From Protofrankia sp. CiT1 (GTDB lineage: Bacteria > Actinomycetota > Actinomycetes > Frankiales > Frankiaceae): a DNA stretch of 45,270 bases. Location: assembly GCF_917627385.1 (NCBI RefSeq), contig NZ_CAKJTL010000107.1:1-45270 (forward strand), given 5' to 3'. The position numbers were made by a program, and so were the translations under genes. Shown here piece after piece: positions 24,243-33,251 of the stretch; position 1 is the stretch's first letter, and each line of letters starts with the position of its first letter. The notes beneath the pieces are model-generated. The model was not told where the DNA came from, did no database searches, and saw only the letters and a list, made by a program, of their open reading frames with translations.

Positions 24243-27200
24243 TTGATCACCAAGGTCCTGGTCGCGAACCGCAGCGAGATTGCTGTTCGTGTCTTCCGAG
24301 CCGCGAACGAACTGGGCCTACGCACCGTCGCCGTCTATACGCCCGAAGACGTGGGCTCGTTGCACCGGATAAAAGCGGATGAAGCCTATGAACTGGGCGA
24401 ACCGGGGCATCCCGTTCGGGGATACCTGGACGTGGACGCTCTGCTGGCCGTGGCGAAACGGGTGGGCGCGGACGCGTTGCACCCGGGCTATGGTTTCCTC
24501 TCGGAGAGCGAGGCGCTGGCCGAGGCGTGTGTGCTGGCCGGCGTCACCTTTGTCGGTCCCCCGCCAGAGGTGCTGCGCCTGACCGGGGACAAGGTCGCCG
24601 CCCGCGAGGCGGCGGTGGCCGCGGGCCTGCCGGTGCTGCGGGCCTCAGCTCCGCTGACGGACGCGGCGGCCGCCGCCGAAGCCGCCGAGGCGGTGGGCTT
24701 CCCCCTGTTCGTGAAGGCCTCGGCCGGTGGTGGCGGCCGGGGGCTGCGCCGGGTGCACCGATCCGAGGATCTCGCCGAGGCTGCGGCAAGCGCGATCCGG
24801 GAGGCCGCGGCGGCCTTCGGCGATGGGACAATTTTCCTTGAGCAGGCGGTGGACCGGCCCCGGCACGTCGAGGTACAGGTACTGGGCGACACGACCGGGA
24901 ACGTCGTCCATCTCTACGAGCGGGACTGTTCAGTCCAGCGTCGCCATCAGAAGGTCGTCGAGGTGGCACCCGCACCGCGGCTTGATCCGGCTGTACGCGA
25001 GCGGCTGTGCGCGGACGCGCTCGCGTTCGCCCGGCATGTCGGCTATGTCAACGCCGGCACGGTCGAGTTCCTGGTCGCGGCCGACGGGGCGCACACCTTC
25101 ATGGAGATGAACCCGCGCATCCAGGTGGAGCACACCGTGACCGAAGAGGTCACCGGCGTCGATCTGGTCGCGGCACAGCTGCGCATCGCCGCTGGCGCGA
25201 GCCTGGCCGGCCTGGGCCTCACCCAGGAGTCCATCACGATCCGCGGGGCCGCGGTGCAGTGCCGGGTGACCACCGAGGACCCGGCGGACGGCTTCCGCCC
25301 GGACACCGGAAAGATCACCCGCTACCAGTCCCCCGGCGGCCCGGGGGTCCGGCTGGACGGCGCGACCTACGAAGGTGCGGTGGTCACCCCGTATTTCGAC
25401 TCCCTGCTGGTGAAGGTGACGACCCGGGGCACCACCTTCGAGCAGGCCACCGAACGCGCCCGCCGGGCGCTGGCTGAGTTCCGGGTGCGCGGTGTGCGCA
25501 CGAACCTGAAGTTCCTGCGCCGGCTGTTGGCCGAGCCCGACTTCCTGGCGGGACACGTGACCACGTCCTTCCTGGACGAACGGCCCGCCCTGTCGGTCGG
25601 TGACAGCGGCGCCGACCGGACCAGCCGGCTGTTGGACCGGCTCGCGCACAGCACCGTCAACGGGCACCGGCGGCCGGCCACCGCCCTGGTCGACCCGGCG
25701 AGCCTGCTGCCTTCTCTGCCTCCTGGCATGGCGCCGGCCGGATCCCGCCAGTTGCTCACCGAGCTCGGACCGCGGGAGTGGGCGGCGAGGCTGCGGGCAG
25801 CCGAGCGGCTCGCGGTCACCGACACGACGTTGCGTGACGCCCATCAGTCGCTGCTCGCCACCCGGCTGCGGACCGCCGAGATTCTCGCGGCGGCGCCCGC
25901 CTACTCCAGGCTCACCCCTGGCCTGCTGAGCCTGGAGTGCTGGGGCGGGGCAACCTACGATGTCGCGCTGCGGTTCCTGGCGGAGGACCCGTGGGAACGG
26001 CTTGCCGCCATTCGCGAACGCGTGCCGAACATCTGCCTGCAGATGCTGCTACGCGGACGCAACGCGGTCGGCTATACCCCCTACCCTGACGATGTGGTCC
26101 GGGCGTTCGTCGCGGAGGCGGCCGCAACTGGTATCGACATCTTCCGTGTGTTCGACGCGCTGAACGACATCGAACAGATGCGGCCAGCGATCGACGCGGT
26201 CGTCGAGGCCGGGGCGGTCGCCGAGGGCACGCTGTGTTACACCGGTGACCTCGCGGATCCGGCGGAACCGATCTACACCCTTGACTACTACCTCCGGCTG
26301 GCCGACGAGCTCGTCGCCGCGGGAGCGCACGTACTGGCGGTCAAGGACATGGCCGGGCTGCTGCGCCCAGCCGCGGCGCGCATCCTGGTGACGGCGCTGC
26401 GGGCAAACTTCGACCTGCCCGTTCACGTGCACACCCACGACACCGCCGGTGGTCAGCTCGCCACGCTGCTCGCGGCGGCCGACGCCGGTGCCGACGCCGT
26501 CGACGCCGCGGCCGCGCCGCTGTCCGGCGGGACCAGCCAACCGAACATGTCCGCGCTGGTCGCCGCTACCGACCACACCCCACGCGCGACCGGGATCGAC
26601 CTTGCCGCCTTGTCCGCCATGGAACCGTACTGGGAGGCGGCGCGTGACCTCTACGCGCCTTTCGAGGCTGGTCTGCGGGCGCCGACCGGTGCCGTGTACC
26701 GCCATGAGATCCCCGGCGGGCAACTGACGAACCTGCGGCAGCAGGCGATCGCGCTCGGGCTGGGCGCGAAATGGTCACAGGTGCAGGAGTGCTACGCCCT
26801 GGCCAACGACCTGCTCGGTAAACCCATCAAAGTCACTCCGACCAGCAAGGTCGTCGGCGACCTGGCGCTGTTCATCGCGAGCGGCGACATCGACATCGCT
26901 GTCCTGCGGGAGCATCCACAACGCTACGACCTGCCCGCGAGCGTCCTGGGTTACCTGGCGGGCGAACTCGGTACCCCACCCGCGGGCTTTGCCGAGCCGT
27001 TCCGCGAGCGGGCCCTTGCCGGCCGGCGCCCGGCCGCGCCAGCGGCCGAGCTCAGCGCCACAGACGCCGCCGCGCTCCGCGGCGCCGGCCGGCGTGAGAC
27101 GCTGTCCCGGCTGCTGTTCCCGGGTCCGTGGCGGGACTACGCCGCGGCGTTGGCCGCATACGGCAACAGTTCGGCGATCCCCACCGAGGAGTTCTTCTAC

Positions 27201-27632
27201 GGTCTCACGCCGGGCAAGCCAGTGGTTGTCACGGTTGAACCGGGTGTCGAAACCATCGTCGAACTACACGACATCGGTGGGCCGGACGACGCGGGCATGC
27301 GCACCCTCTATCTGCGGGTCAACGGACAGCCACGGCCTGTGTCGGTACGGGACAACTCGATCGCACCGGCGTCCACGGCCGCTCGGCGTGCTGATCCGGG
27401 TGATCCGGCGCAGATTCCCGCCGGGCTGCCCGGCCTGGTCACCTACACAGTCACTGTTGGTGATCATGTTGGCCAAGGTGATCGGCTCGCGACCATCGAG
27501 GCCATGAAGATGGAGGCCGCCGTCACCAGCCCGCATCCGGGAACCGTCGTCGAGCTGCTCCGTTCGTCCGGCGTCTCGGTCGAGGTCGGTGACCTTCTGC
27601 TCGTCGTCACCCCGGACCCGGCCACCGGCTGA
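24243..27632 (+). CDS. pyc: Pyruvate carboxylase
   Basis: A full-length 1129-residue single-chain pyruvate carboxylase. The biotin carboxylase part (1 to about 450) has the glycine-rich ATP loop SAGGGGRGLR, EMNPRIQVEHTVTEE and a typical start KVLVANRSEIAVRVFRAA. The carboxyltransferase part begins near Asp527 (DTTLRDAHQSLLATR) and contains ECWGGATYDVALRFL and the HTHDTAG metal site. The C-terminal biotin carrier has EAMKMEA with the biotinylated Lys1089. It makes oxaloacetate from pyruvate and bicarbonate, refilling the TCA cycle. The TTG start 24243 has GGAGGGG upstream. Monocistronic, with a long leader and a hairpin after the stop. Confidence 0.96.
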   Translation: MITKVLVANRSEIAVRVFRAANELGLRTVAVYTPEDVGSLHRIKADEAYELGEPGHPVRGYLDVDALLAVAKRVGADALHPGYGFLSESEALAEACVLAGVTFVGPPPEVLRLTGDKVAAREAAVAAGLPVLRASAPLTDAAAAAEAAEAVGFPLFVKASAGGGGRGLRRVHRSEDLAEAAASAIREAAAAFGDGTIFLEQAVDRPRHVEVQVLGDTTGNVVHLYERDCSVQRRHQKVVEVAPAPRLDPAVRERLCADALAFARHVGYVNAGTVEFLVAADGAHTFMEMNPRIQVEHTVTEEVTGVDLVAAQLRIAAGASLAGLGLTQESITIRGAAVQCRVTTEDPADGFRPDTGKITRYQSPGGPGVRLDGATYEGAVVTPYFDSLLVKVTTRGTTFEQATERARRALAEFRVRGVRTNLKFLRRLLAEPDFLAGHVTTSFLDERPALSVGDSGADRTSRLLDRLAHSTVNGHRRPATALVDPASLLPSLPPGMAPAGSRQLLTELGPREWAARLRAAERLAVTDTTLRDAHQSLLATRLRTAEILAAAPAYSRLTPGLLSLECWGGATYDVALRFLAEDPWERLAAIRERVPNICLQMLLRGRNAVGYTPYPDDVVRAFVAEAAATGIDIFRVFDALNDIEQMRPAIDAVVEAGAVAEGTLCYTGDLADPAEPIYTLDYYLRLADELVAAGAHVLAVKDMAGLLRPAAARILVTALRANFDLPVHVHTHDTAGGQLATLLAAADAGADAVDAAAAPLSGGTSQPNMSALVAATDHTPRATGIDLAALSAMEPYWEAARDLYAPFEAGLRAPTGAVYRHEIPGGQLTNLRQQAIALGLGAKWSQVQECYALANDLLGKPIKVTPTSKVVGDLALFIASGDIDIAVLREHPQRYDLPASVLGYLAGELGTPPAGFAEPFRERALAGRRPAAPAAELSATDAAALRGAGRRETLSRLLFPGPWRDYAAALAAYGNSSAIPTEEFFYGLTPGKPVVVTVEPGVETIVELHDIGGPDDAGMRTLYLRVNGQPRPVSVRDNSIAPASTAARRADPGDPAQIPAGLPGLVTYTVTVGDHVGQGDRLATIEAMKMEAAVTSPHPGTVVELLRSSGVSVEVGDLLLVVTPDPATG

Positions 27633-27643
27633 CCGGGGAGCCC

Positions 27644-27701
27644 GGCCCTGGGCCCGGCCGTGGCCCCGATCGTCCACGCGGCCGCGGTCAGGCCCAGGGC
27701 C
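27644..27701. terminator. Long hairpin between convergent pyc and M20 peptidase genes
   Basis: GGCCCTGGGCC (27644-27654) pairs with GGCCCAGGGCC (27691-27701), and GC-rich sequence between them can pair further. It starts 12 bases after the pyc stop. Confidence 0.6.
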
Positions 27702-27805
27702 GTGGCGGACCGTCGGCAAGCCCGATGGGCGTTGGGGTGTCGTTGTGATGATGCCGAGAACGCCCGTCCGGCGATGGTGAGGCGACCGTACGCGGTTATA
27801 CGCGG

Positions 27806-29179
27806 TTACGAGGCGGCGAGGAAGCGGTCGAGGACGCGGACGCCGAAACGCAGCGACTCGACCGGCACCCGCTCATCCACGCCGTGGAACATCCCGGCGA
27901 AGTCCAGGCCCGCGGGCAGCAGCAGTGGGGAGAAACCGAAGCAGCGGATTCCGAGCCGAGAGAAGGACTTGGCGTCCGTGCCGCCCGAGAGCATGTAGGG
28001 GACGGCTCGGGCGGCCGGGTCCTCGGCCCGCAGCGCGCTGGCCATGGCGTCCACCAGCGGTCCGTCAAACCCGGTCTCCAGCGCCTGGTCGTAGACGACC
28101 CAGTCACGGCGGACCGCCGGGCCGATCAGTTCATCGATCTGGCGGAGGAACTCCTCCTCCTGGCCGGGCAGGAAACGGCCGTCGACATAGGCGGTGGCCT
28201 CCCCCGGGATGACGTTGACCTTCTCACCGGCGTCGAGCTGCGTCGGGTTCACCGTGTTGCGGATCGTGGCTCCGATCATCCGGGCGATCGGCCCCAGTTT
28301 GGCGATTGTGGTCTCCAGGTCCTCGGCGTGTACGTCGATGCCGAGTGCGTCGCCGACGGAGTCGAGGAACATCCGGACGGTCGGGGTCAAGACGATCGGG
28401 AACCGGTGGCGGCCCAGCCGCACGATCGCCTCGCACAGCGCGGTGACCGCGTTGTCATCGTTGATCATTGATCCGTGCCCGGCCCGGCCGGCAACGGTGA
28501 GCTTCATCCAGGCGATGCCCTTCTGGGCCGTTTCGATGGGGTAAAGGCGCAGGTCGTCGGAGATCGTGTAGGAGAAGCCACCGACCTCGCTGATGGCCTC
28601 GGTGCAGTCCGCGAACAGGTACGGATGATTGTCGACCAGCCAACGGGCGCCCAGGACTCCGCCAGCCTCCTCGTCGGCCACAAAGGCGAGAACCAGGTCA
28701 CGCGGTGGGCGGCGGCCGGACCGGACAAGATCACGAATGACCGCGAGGGTCATTGCGTCCATGTCCTTCATGTCGACGGCGCCCCGGCCCCACAGGCAGC
28801 CGTCGAGGATCTCGCCCGCGAAGGGATGCACCCGCCAGTCCGCCGGATCCGCCGGTACCACGTCGAGATGACCGTGGATGAGCAGCGGCGCCCGGCTCGG
28901 GTCAGCCCCTTCGACCCTGGCGATGACGCTGGCACGGCCCGGCTCGGATTCCAGCACGGTCGCATCAAGGCCGACCTCGGTGAGCTTGGCGGCAACATAC
29001 TCGGCGATGGCCCGCTCGTTGCCGTCACCGCTCCCCCGGTTCACCGAGTCGATCCGCAGCAGGTCCCGGCAGATCTCCACAACCTCATCCTGCGCGGTTA
29101 CGTCAGGTAGCGAAAGGTGATCAGATGCGACGGATGTGGGTGTTGTTGTGTCATTGACGGTTGGGTTGTTGCTTACCAT
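27806..29179 (-). CDS. M20/M28-type metallopeptidase (ArgE/DapE/carboxypeptidase-like)
   Basis: A 457-residue zinc-dependent peptidase of family M20. Seen are HGHLDVVP (first metal site), GRGAVDMKD (bridging Asp), VADEEAGG (general base and metal Glu), the dimerisation-domain HGSM, and a late histidine in MFHGVDERV. It is cytoplasmic and may remove acyl groups or C-terminal residues from small peptides. A start at ATG 29179 is preferred, because the matching promoter (TTGACG-N17-TAATCT) lies at 29205-29233 and would place the alternative upstream start (29233) outside the transcript. No Shine-Dalgarno is evident. The promoter carries a palindrome shared with the peroxiredoxin gene. Confidence 0.9.
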   Translation of the reverse strand: MVSNNPTVNDTTTPTSVASDHLSLPDVTAQDEVVEICRDLLRIDSVNRGSGDGNERAIAEYVAAKLTEVGLDATVLESEPGRASVIARVEGADPSRAPLLIHGHLDVVPADPADWRVHPFAGEILDGCLWGRGAVDMKDMDAMTLAVIRDLVRSGRRPPRDLVLAFVADEEAGGVLGARWLVDNHPYLFADCTEAISEVGGFSYTISDDLRLYPIETAQKGIAWMKLTVAGRAGHGSMINDDNAVTALCEAIVRLGRHRFPIVLTPTVRMFLDSVGDALGIDVHAEDLETTIAKLGPIARMIGATIRNTVNPTQLDAGEKVNVIPGEATAYVDGRFLPGQEEEFLRQIDELIGPAVRRDWVVYDQALETGFDGPLVDAMASALRAEDPAARAVPYMLSGGTDAKSFSRLGIRCFGFSPLLLPAGLDFAGMFHGVDERVPVESLRFGVRVLDRFLAAS

Positions 29180-29204
29180 GGGGTTAGTTTGCCAGTGTGT
29201 TGCA

Positions 29205-29243
29205 AGATTATTTTTAGCACGAGGCATCGTCAACAGCGTTGAC
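29205..29243 (-). promoter_or_regulatory. Promoter with overlapping palindromic operator, M20 peptidase
   Basis: On the minus strand TTGACG (29233-29228), 17 bases, then TAATCT (29210-29205). The palindrome GTCAAC-AGC-GTTGAC (29229-29243) covers the -35 box. A copy identical in 18 of 19 bases precedes the peroxiredoxin gene in the same arrangement. Confidence 0.7.
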
Positions 29244-29513
29244 TAACGTAGTACAAGGCCGCCAGGCCAGGCTGTCCTCCCAGCACCCTCGGGCAGCCCG
29301 CGGCACGCCCTCCCGGGGATACTCGCGTGCGGAACCAGACAGAAATACCCCGAGTAAACAAAGATGCCTGTTTTTCCTGTCACATCAGGCCAGTGCGTAC
29401 CTGTTGTTCATCAGCCCGGAATACGGATTTTGCAACCCCGCCCTAATCTCACCGACGGACTTCGGGCCCGCCACCGGCAGGCCCGGTATCGCGACCCAGG
29501 GACAAGGCGGAGA

Positions 29514-30509
29514 ATGACACGCACACGCCAGCCGGTCAGCCGGCGGGCATTTTTCCCGGCGTCCGGTCGAACAGCAGCCGGCGTGACCGGCGCAGCCAGG
29601 GGCCGCCGCGTCGCGGCGCTCATGCTGACATCGATGATAACGGTAATCCTGCTTGGTCAATCCACCCCGGCGCAAGCGGCCGACTCCACTCAGTACGGTG
29701 GCGACACCTCTCGCGGCCTGGGTGTCGCCATTCCGTTCAGTGGTTTCACCGACCGCAACGGACGGCCGGCTACGATCTCGGGTGCGGTGGGCGCGGACCT
29801 CGTCCTCGGCTCAACCGCCCAGCCATATCTACCGTGCCAGAACTTCAATCCTCAGACCGGTACCGGTGACACCTTTGTGAATGCCTGCGAGGTGCGCGGG
29901 AGCTACGCCACCTACACGCGTTTCGCGGCCGGCAACGGAATCCTCTTCCCGCACGGCTACTTCATGCCCGACACACAGCCCGACCTGGTCAACGGCGGTT
30001 CGCTGCGGACGGGCTGGGGGGCGCGCACGGCCGGGCTCTCGCTGGAGTTCTACCCTGACGTCACCCGTGACCAGGAGTACGTGCACTCCCGTTTCTACGT
30101 CGACCGGTTCAACCACCGGGCGAACGGCTGGACCTACTCCGCCTACGTGGGGACCATCAGGCTCGCCACCCTGGCGGACCCGGGCACCGCCCAGATCACC
30201 GGAAACGTGACCAGGGGCGGGGCCACACCCGCCAAGAACGAGATCAAGTTCACGGTCTTCGGCGGCGACGCCCGTTCGTCCGCGGGATACCCGATCTCCT
30301 CATTCGCGGTCACCTACAGCTCTGGTGCCCCCGGCTGGACCACCGGAGCGATGTACGCCGGGGCGCAGCGCGTCACCGTTGACGACACCGCCACCGGCCA
30401 CCAGTGCATCTATGATCTTCAGCGCATCACCGGTGCGAACAACCGGGTGGACTTCGACGTCGCCCAGCCCGGCTTCGGTCGCGGCGGCGGTCGGTGCAAC
30501 TTCGGGTGA
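29514..30509 (+). CDS. Secreted protein of unknown function
   Basis: A 331-residue exported protein. The N-terminus is long and arginine-rich (SRRAFF at 9-14, reminiscent of a twin-arginine motif), followed by a hydrophobic core (33-48) and a cleavage site after AQA (about residue 55). The mature part is rich in Gly, Thr and aromatic residues in a beta-strand pattern and has four cysteines, which could make two disulfides. No known domain was recognised. ATG 29514 is chosen for its strong ribosome site (AAGGCGGAGA) and the good signal peptide. It is a single gene; the short gap before it carries the peptidase operator. Confidence 0.8.
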   Translation: MTRTRQPVSRRAFFPASGRTAAGVTGAARGRRVAALMLTSMITVILLGQSTPAQAADSTQYGGDTSRGLGVAIPFSGFTDRNGRPATISGAVGADLVLGSTAQPYLPCQNFNPQTGTGDTFVNACEVRGSYATYTRFAAGNGILFPHGYFMPDTQPDLVNGGSLRTGWGARTAGLSLEFYPDVTRDQEYVHSRFYVDRFNHRANGWTYSAYVGTIRLATLADPGTAQITGNVTRGGATPAKNEIKFTVFGGDARSSAGYPISSFAVTYSSGAPGWTTGAMYAGAQRVTVDDTATGHQCIYDLQRITGANNRVDFDVAQPGFGRGGGRCNFG

Positions 30510-30626
30510 GGCAGCCACCCCATACGGCCGGGCACGCGAACGGACGATCATAAGGTGACGGAGCACGAAGGATGCCAGTCGTGTTAATTACCACGGCTGG
30601 CGCCGGTGACCGCCTAGTTTGGTGGG

Positions 30627-31907
30627 GTGCGACGAATTGCTGCGGGATCACGTGATAGAAGGCCGCCCGCACGCCGTGGATACGGGCGGCCGGCCATAGC
30701 CATGGCCGGCCTGTGCATCGGAATCACGGTCATGCTCCTCGCCTGCGACGCCCGGAACGCATCGACCGGACCAGCCGCGGCCGTTGACTGCCGGGAACCC
30801 GGAGTAACCAGGGACCAGATCAAGCTGGGACTACTGTATCCCGATACCGGAAACGTGGCGTCGCTCTTCCTCCCTTTCCGCGCGGGTGTTGACGCCCGCC
30901 TGGGCGTCGTGAACAGCGCTGGTGGCATAAATGGCCGAAAGATAACGTACACCTGGCGCGACGACGAATCACAAACCGCTGCCAACCTTGCCGCGGCCCG
31001 TGCCCTGGTCGACACCGACGACGTCTTCGGAATCATCGAATCGACCTCGGTGGCGAGCGGTTCAGCCGCATTTCTGCACGACCGCGGGATACCGGTCACC
31101 GGTACATCCCTGGAAACAGTATGGACAATTTACGACAACATGTTCAGCTACTCCAACCTGATCGCCAACAACGCGTCCATCACAACCTGGGGTGACTTTG
31201 TCGCCGCGCATGGCGGCCACAGCGCCGTCGTGGCGCAGGCGGCCTTCTCCGCCACGTCGCTCAGCTTCGCCGACGAACTGACCGCGAGCCTGCGGTCAGC
31301 GGGTGTCCGAGTCGTCGGCAACCTCGACGTGACAGGCCCCATCGATGCCGCCGACGTCGGTCGACGTATCAAGGCCAGCGGAGCGGACGTCCTCGTCGGG
31401 GCCGTGACCGCCATCTCCTTCGGCCAGGTCGTCGCGGCCGCCCGGGCCGCCCGGGCCGGATTACGGATCATTCTCTCACCAACCGGCTACGACCAGAACA
31501 TTCTGCGCACCTTCGGCGACGCCCTCGCCGGTGTCTACATCTTCGTCGACTACACCCCCTTTGAAACCGGCACACCCGCGCATCAGGAATTCCTCCGAGC
31601 CGTGCCCTCTTACGCGCCGCAACTGCAGCCACCGAATCAACAGGCCGCGCTCTCCGGCTGGATCTCGGCCGACATGTTCCTGCGCGGGCTCGCCGACGCC
31701 GGGTACTGCCCGACCCGCCAGCGCTTCATCACCGCGCTGCGGGGGGTGCACGACTACAACGCGCACGGCTTGCTGCCCGCTCCGGTGGACTTCGCCACCG
31801 GCTTCGGTCAGCTCAACCGTTGCTACACGTTTCTACAGGTCAGCCCGGACGGCAGCCGCTTCCAGCCCGTCCCGCCCACGCCGCTGTGCGGCTCACGCCT
31901 TGGCTGA
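30627..31907 (+). CDS. ABC-type branched-chain amino acid/amide-binding lipoprotein
   Basis: A 426-residue periplasmic-binding protein (Peripla_BP_6 type). It has a lipobox ending in Cys40 (VMLLAC), then IKLGLLYPDTG and VVNSAGGINGRKI, the usual opening of Leu/Ile/Val-binding proteins, and the two-lobe pattern to the end. It would be lipid-anchored outside the cell and bind an amino acid, amide or small organic acid. No permease or ATPase genes are adjacent, so it is an orphan. GTG 30627 has TAGTTT seven bases before it and no Shine-Dalgarno, consistent with a leaderless mRNA. Confidence 0.88.
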   Translation: MRRIAAGSRDRRPPARRGYGRPAIAMAGLCIGITVMLLACDARNASTGPAAAVDCREPGVTRDQIKLGLLYPDTGNVASLFLPFRAGVDARLGVVNSAGGINGRKITYTWRDDESQTAANLAAARALVDTDDVFGIIESTSVASGSAAFLHDRGIPVTGTSLETVWTIYDNMFSYSNLIANNASITTWGDFVAAHGGHSAVVAQAAFSATSLSFADELTASLRSAGVRVVGNLDVTGPIDAADVGRRIKASGADVLVGAVTAISFGQVVAAARAARAGLRIILSPTGYDQNILRTFGDALAGVYIFVDYTPFETGTPAHQEFLRAVPSYAPQLQPPNQQAALSGWISADMFLRGLADAGYCPTRQRFITALRGVHDYNAHGLLPAPVDFATGFGQLNRCYTFLQVSPDGSRFQPVPPTPLCGSRLG

Positions 31908-31925
31908 CCGCGGGTCTCGGCGACG

Positions 31926-32474
31926 CTACTGCGGGCCGAAGACCAGCGTGACGCTCTGGGCACCGGCGGCAGCGTCCGAGGAGATCCTGACGTTCTGATT
32001 GTATCCCGTGAAGATCAGTTCCATCGAGCTGTCGGACTTGATCTGCTGCTGGAAGGTATAGCCGGCGGCGGGCATCGCCTGCCGGTAGTACCGGATCGCC
32101 GCGTCCCCGGTCACACCGCTCAACGCGAGGGTCACTCCGGTGCCCTCGGAGGCAAGGACCGTCGGCGTCGCGCCCTTGGGAAACGGGAAGTGCTTGGGGA
32201 CGGCTGTTCCCTGCAGCGCGGCGAGCCCCGTCTTCGCGCTGGCCGCCGCGCTTGCCGTCGCCGTCGGGACCGCCGGCCGGGCCACATCAAGATCGGTGGG
32301 CAGATCGGTCGGCAGATCGGCGGGCAGGGCCGCGACGGAGGAGGCGCCAGCCGCTGACACCGACGGCGGGGGCACGGCAGGCGTGGAGCCGCCGCATCCA
32401 CCGAGCAGGAACAGCAGACCGAGCGTGGCACCGGTCGTCACGGTCCGAGTCCGTCGCCGCTCGTCGCGACCCAT
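31926..32474 (-). CDS. Lipoprotein of unknown function
   Basis: A 182-residue protein with a signal peptide and lipobox (LLFLLGGC, Cys27), then a low-complexity Pro/Ala/Ser/Asp region containing repeated LPTDLPTDL, and a C-terminal domain of about 100 residues (PKHFPFPKGATPTV to the end). The C-terminal fold looks like a small alpha/beta domain with RYYRQAMPAAGY. No family was assigned. ATG 32474 has GGGAGG four bases before it. It converges with the binding-protein gene, the stops being only 18 bp apart. Confidence 0.75.
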   Translation of the reverse strand: MGRDERRRTRTVTTGATLGLLFLLGGCGGSTPAVPPPSVSAAGASSVAALPADLPTDLPTDLDVARPAVPTATASAAASAKTGLAALQGTAVPKHFPFPKGATPTVLASEGTGVTLALSGVTGDAAIRYYRQAMPAAGYTFQQQIKSDSSMELIFTGYNQNVRISSDAAAGAQSVTLVFGPQ

Positions 32475-32813
32475 CGAGCCTCCCGTTACGGACACGCTGC
32501 CCATCTATCTCCCATCCAGTGCGCTGACCCGTGCCCATGGTGACCGGTCGAAAAACGAAAAGTCCATAAAAGCCGAATCCGGGCGGGCCCGCACCGACGG
32601 CCCGAAGTACCTGGAAGGTACCGCCGGCATCACTAAAGTACCGGCTACCGGACGCCCGGCCTCACGACCCCTTGCCTGACCAAAAGAAGCGGCATGGTGA
32701 CCTTTGGTAGGCATACCCCCGGCTGATCCCACCGAATAATTACCGAGAGTAGTTTTCCCACCGTGGACGCGCCCGGACTAGTCACCACATGACCCCGACG
32801 TGCCATGCCCGAA

Positions 32814-32849
32814 TTGCCCTCGAAGGAAGAACCGTGTGTATATTACACA
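32814..32849 (+). promoter_or_regulatory. bldC promoter with a palindrome over the -10 box
   Basis: TATATT (32839-32844) is a near-perfect -10 box and TTGCCC (32814-32819), 19 bases upstream, a possible -35. The palindrome TGTGTA-TAT-TACACA (32835-32849) covers the -10 box, so a repressor or autoregulator could block the promoter. The rest of 32475-32813 has no gene. Confidence 0.55.
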
Positions 32850-32874
32850 TCGACGTTCTGTGATGGGAGGCTGT

Positions 32875-33084
32875 GTGGCAACGACACGAACACCACAATC
32901 CGCTCCGCTGCTGACACCTGCCGAGGTGGCCACCATGTTCCGAGTGGACCCCAAGACGGTGACCCGGTGGGCCAAAGCTGGGAAACTGACCTCGATCCGT
33001 ACCCTCGGCGGCCACCGCCGCTATCAGGAAGCCGAGGTCCGCGCGCTCCTTGCGGGCATCGCACCCGGGGATGATCTGGTCTAG
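32875..33084 (+). CDS. bldC: Developmental regulator BldC
   Basis: A 69-residue MerR-like helix-turn-helix protein. LLTPAEVATMFRVDPKTVTR and the following WAKAGKLTSIRTLGGHRR match Streptomyces BldC almost residue for residue from memory. BldC binds DNA as head-to-tail multimers on direct repeats and delays entry into development in Streptomyces. A start at GTG 32875 gives the known length and has GGGAGG four bases upstream; the open frame to 32800 would run into the promoter. Single gene, ended by a hairpin shared with the opposite gene. Confidence 0.95.
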   Translation: MATTRTPQSAPLLTPAEVATMFRVDPKTVTRWAKAGKLTSIRTLGGHRRYQEAEVRALLAGIAPGDDLV

Positions 33085-33183
33085 TCCCGACAGAGTCGAC
33101 CCCCCGTGGGGATCCCTGGCCAGGTCAGGCTGGCGGGGGTCCTCACGGGAGCCCCGCCGCGCGGGTCGTCAGGCAGGCAGGCT

Positions 33184-33251
33184 CTCAGAGCGCGTGTGCG
33201 ATCGTCATTCCGGCTCACTGATCGAGAGCCCGATCTCACACACGCTCTCAG
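33184..33251. terminator. Imperfect 18-21-bp hairpin between convergent bldC and SQR genes
   Basis: The arms 33184-33204 and 33231-33251 match with about three mispairs and enclose a 26-base loop. The 3' arm includes the stop codon of the SQR gene. Confidence 0.65.
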
